A stretch of 45,726 nucleotides of DNA from Brevibacillus fortis. Its GTDB lineage: Bacteria > Bacillota > Bacilli > Brevibacillales > Brevibacillaceae. Below are positions 33,626 to 42,998 of this stretch, piece by piece. Location of the stretch: the NCBI RefSeq assembly GCF_003013395.1, contig NZ_PXZM01000032.1:1-45726 (forward strand). The letters are read 5' to 3'. How positions within the stretch are numbered: the stretch's first letter is position 1; each line of letters begins with the position of its first letter. The position numbers and the translations under genes are program-made. Below the pieces are notes generated by a model. It searched no databases, was not told where the DNA came from, and saw only the letters and a list, made by a program, of their open reading frames with translations.

Positions 33626-34855
33626 TTACTCCTGAATACTCACCTTGCCTCCATCGGTAAGCAGTGTCTGTCCTTTTACCACGACCTTTTCTCCATTTGC
33701 TAGGCCGGACACCACTTCAATCAACTCGCTTGTCGAGTTGCCCGTCGACACTTCCACTTGCTTGACTGTTTCCCCTTCCAGCTTGAACACGTACTGTCTG
33801 CCTTCCCGATCAAAGACTGCCTTACGAGGAATGACCAGTGACTTCGCTCCTTCTGAACCTTGTGGGAAGGTAACATTTACGACCATGTCGGACTTCAATT
33901 CATTAGAAGCATTTAGGATCGTAATTTCTACTGGATAGGCTTTGAGCTGCGAATCCATGACGGGACTAATCGCCGTTACTTTTGCATCAATCGTTTTCCC
34001 TGTAGACTGCACGTTTACTTTGACGACTGTTCCTACTTTTACTTTCGTTACATCTGCTTCGGACAAATTCGCTTTGACCACAAGTGGATTCGTTTTGACG
34101 ACGGTCACAATTGGTTGCTGGCCTGCCATCTGTCCAACCGCCCCGGTCACGCTTGCGACAAATCCGTCGATCGGAGAGACGACCGTTGCATTCGCCAATT
34201 GCTCTCGCGCATTTTGCAGTCTGACCTCTGATTCCGTTACACTAGCTGCCGATACTTGCACACTTGTTTTTTGTTTCGCGCTTTGCAGCTTTTGCTTTGC
34301 ATTGTCATAGGAAATCTGGGCTTTTGTGTGCGTTGAATTTACCTCTTCCATTTTCTCAGCAGCAATCGCCCCCTCTGCAAACAGCTTCTGATTACGTTGT
34401 TGATTCAGTTTTGCGTCAGCAAGCGCTCTTTCCGCTTCTGTCAAATCATTTTGTGCTTCCACCAAGCCTTGGTCAGAGGTGCTGCCTGCTTGAGTTAAGT
34501 TCGCTTTTGCCACACGGAGAGCTGCTTCTTGTTCTCTTACGCTGTTAGACAGCTCATTCGTATCGAGTGTAAACAATAATTGACCTTTTGTTACGGGCTG
34601 ACCCAGCTTTACGGGTAGAGAGATAATTTTCCCGCTGGTTTTGGGTGACATTTGCACTTCCTCACTCGGTGCCAATTTTGCTGTCAGTCCGGACTCAGAG
34701 GTTACAACGCCTTGTACTACCGTTTCAACCTGTACAGGGGTAACCGTTTCTTCTGGTGGAGGAGCAGTCGTTGTTGCATCCTCCTGGCTTGCGCATCCTG
34801 TGATCAAGGTAAGGGAAAGTAGCGCCACAATCGCGATTCTTTTATTTATGATCAT
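33626..34855 (-). CDS. RND efflux periplasmic-adaptor-type lipoprotein (HlyD/MFP family)
   Basis: A 409-aa extracytoplasmic adaptor with lipobox LITGC (Cys21). The order is barrel-sandwich half (KTSGKIISLPVKLGQPVTKGQLL, about 72-95), a coiled-coil hairpin rich in Ala/Glu/Gln/Lys (about 100-210), the second lipoyl half (ATVVSPIDGFVASV), a beta-barrel and a membrane-proximal domain. In a Gram-positive cell no outer-membrane channel exists, so it probably assists capture or assembly of the RND pump. The ATG at 34855 follows GAGGAGG; it is 20 bases after the RND stop, so the two are one operon. Confidence 0.92.
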   Translation of the reverse strand: MIINKRIAIVALLSLTLITGCASQEDATTTAPPPEETVTPVQVETVVQGVVTSESGLTAKLAPSEEVQMSPKTSGKIISLPVKLGQPVTKGQLLFTLDTNELSNSVREQEAALRVAKANLTQAGSTSDQGLVEAQNDLTEAERALADAKLNQQRNQKLFAEGAIAAEKMEEVNSTHTKAQISYDNAKQKLQSAKQKTSVQVSAASVTESEVRLQNAREQLANATVVSPIDGFVASVTGAVGQMAGQQPIVTVVKTNPLVVKANLSEADVTKVKVGTVVKVNVQSTGKTIDAKVTAISPVMDSQLKAYPVEITILNASNELKSDMVVNVTFPQGSEGAKSLVIPRKAVFDREGRQYVFKLEGETVKQVEVSTGNSTSELIEVVSGLANGEKVVVKGQTLLTDGGKVSIQE

Positions 34856-34875
34856 GAATGGTTCCTCCTCTTTTC

Positions 34876-37800
34876 TCATGCGTTTGTCGATTCCAAAGTG
34901 GCAATCATTTTCTTCTCCTGTTTTTGCTTACGTTTGTTGCGTCTCTTCTGCCCCATCTCGTCAAACCATACCGTCACTACAGGTACGAGTATCAGTGTAA
35001 TCATGGTGGAGAAGATCAGACCATACATGACGGTAGTAGCCATAGGCGCTTGCAGCTCTAAACCAGACCCTGATGCAACAGAAAGCGGCGCAATGGCCAT
35101 AATCGTCGTGAGGGTTGTCATCAAAATCGGACGCAGACGAGCAGGCCCCGCATGTAAAATCGCTTCATGTAATTCCCAACCTTTTGCAAGCAATTGATTG
35201 ATCAAGTCGATTAACACAATCGCATTGTTGACGACCAGACCGATCAGCAAAATGTATCCGATCAAAACAGATACGGTAATAGGCGTGCCTGTAAACAATA
35301 GTCCCAATATGACCCCAGTAAGGCTCGGAGGAACCGAGAACATGATGATAAATGGACTGAAAAGTGATTCGAACTGAGCAGCCATGACCATGTACACAAG
35401 CACGACGGACAAAACAATCGCGAGACCGAGATTCACAAAAGAATTGCCCATATCCTCGCTCTGCCCGCCCATTTCGATGGTATATCCGTCCGGAACATTC
35501 AGCTTATTGATGATACTCGTAATTTCCGTCGCGGCCGCTTGCAGGTTATCCCCGATCAAATCGCTGGTGACTGTCACTTCACGCGTCATGTTTTTGCGCT
35601 CAATCGATGGCGGTACATCGACTTTGCTGATGGTCGCTACGGAGGTGAGGCTGATTTGAGCGCCCGTCGGCGTGGAAATACGTAGGTTCTTCAAGTAATT
35701 GATATCTTCCTTATAGTCTTCTGGCAGCTTGAGATTTATATCAATTTCATCTTCACCTGTACGATACTGGGTAACGGTTTGACCATGGAAAGAAGTTCGC
35801 ACAGCAGAAAGGATTTCATTTGTTGTCAATCCGTACAAGCTCGCCTTCTCTGTATTGACCTTCACATCGAACTCCTGACTCATTTCCTGGACACTGGTAG
35901 AGACGTTCATCGTTCCCTGTACCTTGGCTACTTCCCCTTTTACAATCTCGCTCAGTTCCGTTAAGACGTCCAGATCATCTCCGCGAATTTCAATCGAGAT
36001 GGCTGGTCCGCCCCCCATACCACCGGAAAGGGATAGCACCTTGATTTCTGCTCCTGCAATATGCTTGACTTGCTCTTGCAGGCCTACAGCAATTTCCTCT
36101 GTTGATCGCTTTCTCGTAGAAATCTCTCCAACTTGCAGATCGATCGTTGCTTTATGAGAAGTAGATGCACCGCTCTCTGAAGTACCGTCGCTACCCCCGA
36201 TCGAGGACTTGACCAATTTCTTTTCTGGCACTTGATTGACCACTTCTTCTACCTGTTTCATCACTTTTTCTGTTTCCGTCAAAACGGTACCCTTTGGTAA
36301 CTTGATTTCTACCTGGATTAATCCTTGGTCCATTTCTGGGAAAAATCCTGCTCCGAGAGATGGAACTAGCATCAATGAGCTAATCAACATGGCAAAAGCA
36401 GATCCAATCACCGTTTTTCGATGACCCAATGCCCATTTGAGTACCCTTTGATAGCCTTTTTCTACTTTATGGAACCCGATATTAAACCAGATCAGCGGAT
36501 TGAAGCCTCGATAGTTTTCGTGATTCGTATGCTCCGGTATTGTTTTTAGCATGCGAGCACTCATCATCGGAACCAGCAAGAACGTGAAAACGAGCGCTGC
36601 GATGTGTGAGAAAACGACCGTCAAAGCTAACGGTGCGAACAGCTCAGCAACAAGACCTTGTGTCAGCGCAATCGGTAAGAATACGCAAATTTGTGCCAAT
36701 GCGGAAGCCATCACCGCGGTTCCTACTTCTTTGGAACCGACCAATGCCGCTTCCATCATACTCTTGCCCTGTTCCCGCTGACGGAAAATGTTTTCCAGCA
36801 TAACAACCGCGAAATCCACTAATGATCCCAATCCGAGCGTGAGACCTGCCAGGGAAATCAGGTTGATTGTTTGACCTGTCATATACATCAAGAGAAAGGT
36901 CGAAATGATCGATACAGGCAGGACAATGACCGCAATGAGCATAGACGACAAACTGCCCAAGAAGAAGAACAGCATGAGTACGCCAATGGCACCACCTGCC
37001 AGAGCGTGTACCACCGTGTTGTCAACAGAGCTCTGGATGTATGTCGAGGTATCGAAAACGATACGTGTTTCTACATTTGCTGGAAGCGTGCTATTAATTT
37101 TCTCCAGCTCTGCCTTTACGTCTTTCGCGATTTTGATCGTATTTCCGCCGGTTCCTTTCATCACAGCAACTGCCAAGCTCGGCTTTCCATCAACGTAGCT
37201 CAGCTCGGTCACTTCTTTGATAGTGTCTGTTACTTTGGCGATATCGCTCAATCGAATGAAGCTCCCACCGACAGAGATCGGAGTGAGTGCAATGGTGTCC
37301 ACATTGGTGAATTCTCCTTGCACGCGGATACTAGTCTTTCCGTCACCTTCCCGTATCGCACCAGCTGATCCGGATACATTGCTGTTTTCTAGTGCTGACT
37401 TTATTTGATCCAATGTCAACCCATAGGCAGCTAGTTTGGCGGGGTCCACGATGATGTCGACGATTCGCTCTTGCCCACCTGTGACAGTGACAGAAGCGAC
37501 ACCGTTAATTCGTTCCAAGCGGGATTTAATCAAATCATCTGCGATTTTTTTCAGTTTGTTGACATCTTGATCGCCAGTTACAGCCAGGTCAATAATCGGC
37601 TGGCTTGACGGATCGTATTTCAACACCCTTGGTGAACCAGCTGAATCGGGCAAGCTCCCTCGAACCAAATCCACCTTATCTCTCATGTTAAGCGTGGCTT
37701 GATCCATGTCTGTTCCCCATTTGAAATTAAGAGTGACCATGGAGGAGCCGTTCACCGAGCTCGATGTGATCTTGTCTAGATTTGGAACCGTACCTAATGC

Positions 37801-38007
37801 ATTTTCAATCGGTTTGGTAACCAGCTTTTCTACCTCAGCTGGAGCGGCCCCCTCAACAGACGTAACGACCACCGCGACCGGTGCATTTAATGACGGCATC
37901 AATTCTATAGCTAATCGAGGAAAGGTAACCAAACCAAAAATGAAGATGGCTACGGATATCATAATCATCGTGACCGGACGTTTAATGGACAGTTCTGATA
38001 TATTCAA
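34876..38007 (-). CDS. RND efflux pump, AcrB/SwrC family
   Basis: A 1043-aa, 12-helix proton-driven exporter. The duplicated layout is visible: helix 1 (RPVTMIMISVAIFIFGLVTFPRLAIELMP region), a large loop (about 35-330), helices 2-6, a second loop (about 555-855), helices 8-12. Helix 4 carries LGLGSLVDFAVVMLENIFRQ, where one Asp replaces the DD pair of AcrB, as I recall for SwrC/YerP of B. subtilis, which confers surfactin self-resistance. The start is TTG at 38007 behind GAGGTGAG. It follows the MarR gene after 38 bases. Confidence 0.93.
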   Translation of the reverse strand: MNISELSIKRPVTMIMISVAIFIFGLVTFPRLAIELMPSLNAPVAVVVTSVEGAAPAEVEKLVTKPIENALGTVPNLDKITSSSVNGSSMVTLNFKWGTDMDQATLNMRDKVDLVRGSLPDSAGSPRVLKYDPSSQPIIDLAVTGDQDVNKLKKIADDLIKSRLERINGVASVTVTGGQERIVDIIVDPAKLAAYGLTLDQIKSALENSNVSGSAGAIREGDGKTSIRVQGEFTNVDTIALTPISVGGSFIRLSDIAKVTDTIKEVTELSYVDGKPSLAVAVMKGTGGNTIKIAKDVKAELEKINSTLPANVETRIVFDTSTYIQSSVDNTVVHALAGGAIGVLMLFFFLGSLSSMLIAVIVLPVSIISTFLLMYMTGQTINLISLAGLTLGLGSLVDFAVVMLENIFRQREQGKSMMEAALVGSKEVGTAVMASALAQICVFLPIALTQGLVAELFAPLALTVVFSHIAALVFTFLLVPMMSARMLKTIPEHTNHENYRGFNPLIWFNIGFHKVEKGYQRVLKWALGHRKTVIGSAFAMLISSLMLVPSLGAGFFPEMDQGLIQVEIKLPKGTVLTETEKVMKQVEEVVNQVPEKKLVKSSIGGSDGTSESGASTSHKATIDLQVGEISTRKRSTEEIAVGLQEQVKHIAGAEIKVLSLSGGMGGGPAISIEIRGDDLDVLTELSEIVKGEVAKVQGTMNVSTSVQEMSQEFDVKVNTEKASLYGLTTNEILSAVRTSFHGQTVTQYRTGEDEIDINLKLPEDYKEDINYLKNLRISTPTGAQISLTSVATISKVDVPPSIERKNMTREVTVTSDLIGDNLQAAATEITSIINKLNVPDGYTIEMGGQSEDMGNSFVNLGLAIVLSVVLVYMVMAAQFESLFSPFIIMFSVPPSLTGVILGLLFTGTPITVSVLIGYILLIGLVVNNAIVLIDLINQLLAKGWELHEAILHAGPARLRPILMTTLTTIMAIAPLSVASGSGLELQAPMATTVMYGLIFSTMITLILVPVVTVWFDEMGQKRRNKRKQKQEKKMIATLESTNA

Positions 38008-38045
38008 AATTTTCTCACCTCATTATTTATAGGAAGCGTAACGTA

Positions 38046-38429
38046 TCAGCTCAGTATTTCTTTCTCCAAAATAAGCTCGCGCAAGGAATCAAGCGATGCA
38101 GGTATGCAAGCCCTTCCCTCTTGTAGCTCCCAATTCGCTGGTACACGCTCCGTCAATGCTGCCCACACAATTCGCCGATCCGATTTATCACGAAATCTGT
38201 GCACCAAGTTCATCTGTTCCAGCCGACTGATTAAGCCTGAGGTCGTACTATACGAAAGATTGATCGCCTTGCTGATTTCTCCCATTGTTTTCGGGCTTAT
38301 TGCGATTTGTTCCAGAATGAGAACTTGTTGCCAGGTAATATCACTTGAATCCAATGCTTGCATGGAAAGCGTGGAAAACACGCTGCTCGTTTCCCGTAGA
38401 ATCTTTGCTAACTGAAACAGTTCGTTCAT
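38046..38429 (-). CDS. MarR-family transcriptional regulator
   Basis: A 127-aa winged-helix protein, slightly short for MarR. The recognition region ISKAINLSYSTTSGLISRLEQMNLVHRFRDKSDRRIVWAALTE (about 53-95) is typical; the C-terminal dimer helix is short. GGGAGG precedes the ATG. It is the first gene of the RND operon and presumably represses it. Phenolic or amphipathic drug ligands are usual for the family; none can be named here. Confidence 0.9.
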   Translation of the reverse strand: MNELFQLAKILRETSSVFSTLSMQALDSSDITWQQVLILEQIAISPKTMGEISKAINLSYSTTSGLISRLEQMNLVHRFRDKSDRRIVWAALTERVPANWELQEGRACIPASLDSLRELILEKEILS

Positions 38430-38506
38430 AAATAAAAGCCTCCCTACCCATCGTCTATTTTTCGGACCCTCTCGTTCGAGGCGTTCCCTCCACAGATCAC
38501 ATTTTA

Positions 38507-38620
38507 CTTATACGATTCGTCGCCGAAGTCTATCGGATAGTTAAATTGTGGATTTCGATTTTATCTATCCAGAGATAGAAGACCATACACCCGGAGATAG
38601 ACGACAGTGCATGCTAAAAT
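38507..38620. promoter_or_regulatory. Divergent control region with repeated GTCTATC/GATAGAC sites
   Basis: Between the RND operon and the two-component genes. CTATC-G-GATAG lies at 38530-38540, TCTATC-CAGA-GATAGA at 38564-38579 and GATAGAC at 38596-38602. A minus-strand -10 TATAAG (38512-38507) lies just below the first palindrome, which occupies the -35 position; a plus-strand extended -10 TGC-TAAAAT lies at 38612-38620. Confidence 0.55.
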
Positions 38621-38662
38621 GAAACTATATGGGTACGTATTCCAAGAAAGGAGGTTGTCTTC

Positions 38663-39817
38663 TTGAACGCTTCAACTCGCTCCCGTTTTCTGCTCATTTG
38701 TTTTTTTGTATTGATCTCATTTTTTCTCATTCCAACTGCTTACATGAATGAGCCAACCATTCCATTTATCATCTCTCTGATCATCATCTTCTGCTTCCTC
38801 CTGATGTTTCTCAGGCCAAAAAACAATTGGAAACCTTTTCAAAAAGACATCGCCATTATCGTTCTTGGTACCGTGTCATTTATAAAAGTTCTATATGTAG
38901 GAGAAGAGATCGGTCTATCCTTGCCATTGGCAGCTTTTATTGGATTTCACATTCTTGAACGCCGAGCATTGTACTATGCGACTTTTTTTGGGGGATGCTC
39001 CTTTTCTTACATGTACTTTTATAAAGACTATAATTTTGAGGAGGTAATCGGCTATGTCGTGGCCTATATCGGATGGTATATCGGCGCACGCGGATTATCT
39101 CTTCAAAATCAACAAAAGGAATCGAGTCAGCAGCATCTTAAACAATTACAAGAGGCGCATGTTGAACTCCAAGAAGCTCATTCTGAACTTCAAGCGGCCT
39201 CTGTGAATACACTTCGTGCCGCTGTCCTGGAGGAGAGGACCAGAATCGCCCGCGATGTTCACGACGCCTTGGGACACAGTCTCACATCGTTAATCGTTCA
39301 ATTGAATGCTTTGAAATACATGCTGCAAGGCGGACCGATTGACGCACAGGAGGCTGTACGAGACATGCTTACGGTATCCAAGCAAAGCCTCGATGATATA
39401 CGCTCGTCTGTACATACATTAGCTGCAGACAAATCATCTCTGGGAATCACACCGCTGCGTATACTCTTATCACGAGCCCAACAGCATACCGACATCAAAA
39501 TGCATCTGATTAGTCCCAATCCAGACATTCCTCTGTCTCAGCAGATGACGATTACGCTTTACCGGATTCTCCAAGAAGCTATTACCAATTCCATTCGACA
39601 CTCAGATGCAACGGAGATTTTCATCGCGATTGAAAAAAAGCAAAACTTCCTATTCCTGTCGATTTGGGACAATGGGACTATTACGAATCATCATCAAATC
39701 AAACCGGGACATGGCTTAACAGGTATCGCAGAACATGCCCAGCAATTAAACGGAGACCTTTCCTATTCCATTCGAGAGCCCCATGGCTTTCAAATTGACA
39801 TCAGCTTTCCGCTTTGA
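38663..39817 (+). CDS. Sensor histidine kinase, NarL-system type (HisKA_3)
   Basis: A 384-aa membrane kinase. Residues 8-145 hold five or six hydrophobic helices with no large extracellular domain. A coiled-coil linker follows (155-185) with a repeated EAH-x-ELQ unit. The HisKA_3 box ERTRIARDVHDALGHSL has His200; the HATPase domain shows N box EAITNSIRHSD and G boxes DNGTI and GHGLTGI. The start is TTG at 38663 behind AAAGGAGG. The lack of an external sensor recalls intramembrane-sensing kinases such as LiaS or YdfH. Pairs with the next gene, 35 bases on. Confidence 0.92.
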   Translation: MNASTRSRFLLICFFVLISFFLIPTAYMNEPTIPFIISLIIIFCFLLMFLRPKNNWKPFQKDIAIIVLGTVSFIKVLYVGEEIGLSLPLAAFIGFHILERRALYYATFFGGCSFSYMYFYKDYNFEEVIGYVVAYIGWYIGARGLSLQNQQKESSQQHLKQLQEAHVELQEAHSELQAASVNTLRAAVLEERTRIARDVHDALGHSLTSLIVQLNALKYMLQGGPIDAQEAVRDMLTVSKQSLDDIRSSVHTLAADKSSLGITPLRILLSRAQQHTDIKMHLISPNPDIPLSQQMTITLYRILQEAITNSIRHSDATEIFIAIEKKQNFLFLSIWDNGTITNHHQIKPGHGLTGIAEHAQQLNGDLSYSIREPHGFQIDISFPL

Positions 39818-39852
39818 TAAACGAATAGCGATAGATACGGAGGAATGCCAGC

Positions 39853-40566
39853 ATGGTAAATAAAAACAAAAAAGAGACCATTCGTGTGGTCCTGGTCGAT
39901 GACCAAACGATGATCCGTCAAGGCTTGGGGTATGTCATAAAAATGCAGAAGGATATGGAAGTAAGCGGGGAGGCTTCCAATGGAGAAGACGCCGTGAAGC
40001 TCATAGGAGAAGTGATCCCTGATGTCGTCTTAATGGATGTACAAATGCCGAACATGTCGGGAATCGAAGCGACCCGAGAAATCACTCGACTCCATCCTTC
40101 GATAAAAGTGTTAATCCTCACAACATTTGACACGTACGATTACATCGTAGATGGTATTCGCGCAGGTGCGGTCGGCTATATGCTAAAGGATTCCGATTCA
40201 CAGGATATGCTGGACCTCATTCGCAGAGCCCATCAGGGAGAGGCACTGTTCTACACGGCTACAGCTGCCAAGGCTCTCGCGGAGGTGCTACAGTTTCAAC
40301 AAGAAAATCATGAGTCTGCATCTCATTCTGACTCTACTCCAGACTTTGTGCTTCCCCCGCTTGTCATGTTAGATCAGTTAACCGATCGAGAGCTGGACGT
40401 ACTCGAGCAGCTATCCTACGGCAAACGCAACGATCAGATTGCGCAGCACTTGCTCATCTCAGAAGGTACAGTCAAGACGCATATCCATCGGATTTTGCAG
40501 AAAATGGGCGTAGTAGATCGTACGCAGGCAGTTGCCAAGGCGATCCGGTATAAAATCGTGAAATAA
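39853..40566 (+). CDS. Response regulator, NarL/FixJ family
   Basis: A 237-aa regulator with phospho-acceptor Asp62 in VVLMDVQMP, switch Thr/Lys in ILTTFDTYDY and YMLKDSDSQ, a Gln/His/Ser-rich linker (about 145-170), and a LuxR-type HTH from LTDRELDVLEQLSYGKRNDQIAQHLLISEGTVK (about 178-210). GGAGGAA precedes the ATG. Partner of the kinase. Its probable target is the divergent RND operon, by analogy with B. subtilis YdfHI and the RND protein YdfJ; this link is inferred from position and from the repeated sites between the genes. Confidence 0.93.
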   Translation: MVNKNKKETIRVVLVDDQTMIRQGLGYVIKMQKDMEVSGEASNGEDAVKLIGEVIPDVVLMDVQMPNMSGIEATREITRLHPSIKVLILTTFDTYDYIVDGIRAGAVGYMLKDSDSQDMLDLIRRAHQGEALFYTATAAKALAEVLQFQQENHESASHSDSTPDFVLPPLVMLDQLTDRELDVLEQLSYGKRNDQIAQHLLISEGTVKTHIHRILQKMGVVDRTQAVAKAIRYKIVK

Positions 40567-40582
40567 TGAAGGAAACGCTGAT

Positions 40583-40620
40583 TGGAATAGACTGCAGCTA
40601 TTCCATACTCCGTACTTTTT
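40583..40620 (+). terminator. Hairpin between the response regulator and the GNAT remnant
   Basis: TGGAATAG (40583-40590) and CTATTCCA (40598-40605) are perfect 8-bp arms; a T-run follows only after about 7 bases. It overlaps the stop of the convergent GNAT frame. Confidence 0.45.
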
Positions 40621-41061
40621 TAATCTCCACTTCCAACAACGGCAATTTTCTTCCTGGGATAACGGTAGACGCGATTTCTCCTACTCGTTTTGCTCCCCTC
40701 GACAAGTAAAACGGTTCTGCGTACGGGTCGCTGTGGATGGTGATGACTGGGATATCCAGCTCTTGTGCCATCTCTACCATATGATGCCACAGAGCCTTTC
40801 CGTAACCTTTTCCTACTGCCTCCGGTTCCATGAACAAAAAGCCTAATAGCCACTTCTCTTGCTCTGAATCCTTTTCCAGACTCATGAAGCCCTTGATGCT
40901 GCCCTCAGCCTCTAGTACGTATACCTCGTGATTCTCAATATGTGCAGGGGACAACGTCAGGTCTTCACGACAGGCCTCCATGAATTCGTCACTGTATCCC
41001 CAATAAGCTTTGGATCGATAGGCCAGCTCGCTCAGCTCTCTTGCTTCCCGCCCTCACGCAC
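40598..41061 (-). pseudogene. GNAT acetyltransferase gene, frameshifted and missing its 5' end
   Basis: The uninterrupted frame with an ATG at 40981 encodes 127 aa (PEAVGKGYGKALWHHMVEMA is the acetyl-CoA loop), but the homology clearly continues upstream in frame: LSELAYRSKAYWGYSDEFM, a typical GNAT N-terminus, has no start codon and is preceded by a stop at about 41054. One base shift restores the missing residues: from 41061 the other frame reads VREGGKQE, and a lost G in a GAGGAG at about 41036-41041 would join it to ELSELAYRS. No binding site or initiator precedes this, as the sequence runs directly into the amidohydrolase terminator. It is probably a decayed gene; a sequencing error is possible. 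Confidence 0.7.
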
Positions 41062-41096
41062 AAAAAAATGGCCATCGCAACGGACGACCATTTTTC
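41062..41096 (-). terminator. Terminator of the amidohydrolase gene
   Basis: AAAAATGG (41064-41071) and CCATTTTT (41088-41095), with an inner TCG/CGA pairing, followed by a T-run on the minus strand. Confidence 0.75.
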
Positions 41097-41101
41097 CCTT
41101 C

Positions 41102-42823
41102 TTACTTTGTTTCCTTTTGACGATAGACTTCCTTCCCTTCAACCAAGGTCAGTACAACTTTTGCTTCCTTGATTTGAGTCGCCGGAATTTTAAACAAGTT
41201 TTTATCGAGCACGATGAGATCTGCCTTCTTGCCGACTTCGATCGAGCCTGTGATGTCGTCCACGTGGTTGGCATAAGCACCATCAATCGTGAAGCTGGCG
41301 ATCATTTCCGCAAGGGTCGCACGCTCGTCTGGGTTGGCAATTTTGCTCTGATCGGTTACACCGTCCTCGATCCGTGTAATGCCTTGTTGAATGCCGTGCA
41401 GTGGATTGAATTCTGGCGTTACGATGTAGTCAGACGAAGAAGCTACATGAACCCCTTTATTCAGGAAGCTCTTCATCGGGTATTCTTTTTCTGCGCGTTC
41501 TTTACCTAAGTACGGTACTTCGATCTCATCGTAGTAGCCCTCTTCCTGCATAAACCAGAACGGCTGCACGATTCCGACTGCACCCAGCTTTTTGAAGCGC
41601 TCGATGTCTGTTTCGTTGACCAGCTGCAAGTGAACGAGCGAGTGGCGAGCATCATGCTTGCCATTTTGTTTTTCAGCAAACTCCATACCGTCCAGTGCGA
41701 TACGGGTAGAAGCATCCCCGATGGAATGGACGTGCAATTGGAAGCCTGCCTTGTCTAATGCGGCAGCGGTTTGATTGTAGACATCTTGCTTCCAAATTAA
41801 TTCTCCGTTTGTTTCCTTATGGACATACGGTTTTTCTAAATATGCTGTAGCGCCTTCTACGACACCATCCAAGAAGATTTTAACGGCGTTTACTTGGAAT
41901 AACGGGTTTTGATTGCGCTCACGGATTTTTACGAATTCTGCGACCTGCTCAGGTCCTTTTTCTGGATTCGCTGTCAACGCATTGCGGAAGCGGATGGTCA
42001 GCTTGTCCTCTTTCGAGAGCTCCTCGTATGCTTCGAGTACATTCGGATAACGCAGCATATCCGGGTCGCGCACCGTAGTCACACCGCGTTCTACTGCTTT
42101 TTCTTGGTAGGCTTCAATTCCGGACTTGTATTGCTGTACGGTGTATCCGCCGATTTTTGACAGCACCAGATCCATGGCACTTTCACGCAACGTTCCAGAT
42201 GGTTCTCCTGTTTTCGGATCGCGCTCGATAATGCCGCCCTCAGGATTTGGCGTGTCCTTCGTGATTCCGGCCAGCTTCAATGCTGCCGAGTTTACCCACA
42301 GAGAGTGACCGTCATCTGAGGTCAACGCGATTGGCGTTTTTGGCACGATTTTATCCAATACTTCCTTGCGTGGACCGATACCAGGCACTACCGGATTGCT
42401 CCAGCCGCGGCCTTGCAGTGTTGGTTCGTTTGGATGCTCTTTTACGAATTTCTCGATGGTCGCAACGTACTCCTCGACAGAGCCTCCGTCAAATAAATCA
42501 ATGGAGTAAATGAGTCCCGTCGTTTTGCTCGCATGCGTATGACTGTCGATAAAGCCTGGCAATACCATTTGGCCTTTCAGATCGATTACTTTCGTATCCT
42601 TGCCGATGTGTGCTTTCGCATATTCATCTGCGCCGACAAAGACGATTTCGTCACCGCGGATTGCCACTGCCTCTGCCCAGCTGTTCTTTATGTCCACTGT
42701 GTAGACCGCGCCGTTGGTTAACACGACATCTGCTGGCTGTTTCGTCCCTTGAGCTGCAAAAGCCGACATCGGGCTCATCAGCGCTGTTGCGAGCAAGGCG
42801 CTGGTTAATTTTTTCCCAAACAC
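41102..42823 (-). CDS. Exported YtcJ-like amidohydrolase
   Basis: A 573-aa metal-dependent hydrolase with a Sec signal (about 1-23, ending SAFAA). The amidohydrolase 3 fold is clear: VVLTNGAVYTVD, VLPGFIDSHTHA (first metal site), TSDDGHSLWVNS, the GFQLHVHSIGDAS histidine motif (about 357-370), and SSDYIVTPEFNPLHGIQQGITR near the end. The cytoplasmic relatives include YtcJ and N-substituted formamide deformylase; export is less usual. The start is GTG at 42823 behind AGGTGGGA. Single gene. The substrate, an amide or formamide, is not predictable. Confidence 0.9.
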   Translation of the reverse strand: MFGKKLTSALLATALMSPMSAFAAQGTKQPADVVLTNGAVYTVDIKNSWAEAVAIRGDEIVFVGADEYAKAHIGKDTKVIDLKGQMVLPGFIDSHTHASKTTGLIYSIDLFDGGSVEEYVATIEKFVKEHPNEPTLQGRGWSNPVVPGIGPRKEVLDKIVPKTPIALTSDDGHSLWVNSAALKLAGITKDTPNPEGGIIERDPKTGEPSGTLRESAMDLVLSKIGGYTVQQYKSGIEAYQEKAVERGVTTVRDPDMLRYPNVLEAYEELSKEDKLTIRFRNALTANPEKGPEQVAEFVKIRERNQNPLFQVNAVKIFLDGVVEGATAYLEKPYVHKETNGELIWKQDVYNQTAAALDKAGFQLHVHSIGDASTRIALDGMEFAEKQNGKHDARHSLVHLQLVNETDIERFKKLGAVGIVQPFWFMQEEGYYDEIEVPYLGKERAEKEYPMKSFLNKGVHVASSSDYIVTPEFNPLHGIQQGITRIEDGVTDQSKIANPDERATLAEMIASFTIDGAYANHVDDITGSIEVGKKADLIVLDKNLFKIPATQIKEAKVVLTLVEGKEVYRQKETK

Positions 42824-42961
42824 GTTAAGATCCCACCTATCTATTTATCTAATATGAAAAGAAAGCCAAAACTGATTGTAGCACCGCAACTCTGAAAATT
42901 CCATGAAATCAGGTCGAAATTTAGTATTTTTTCCCGATTTATGACGAAATTGATCACATAA

Positions 42962-42980
42962 TGACCAACTGAATTGGTCA
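42962..42980. promoter_or_regulatory. Inverted repeat upstream of the MarR/MFS promoter
   Basis: TGACCAA (42962-42968) and TTGGTCA (42974-42980) are perfect 7-bp arms with a 5-base spacer, about 20 bases upstream of the -35. It could be a second operator or an activator site. Confidence 0.45.
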
Positions 42981-42998
42981 AATTGGTAAAAGGTTACT

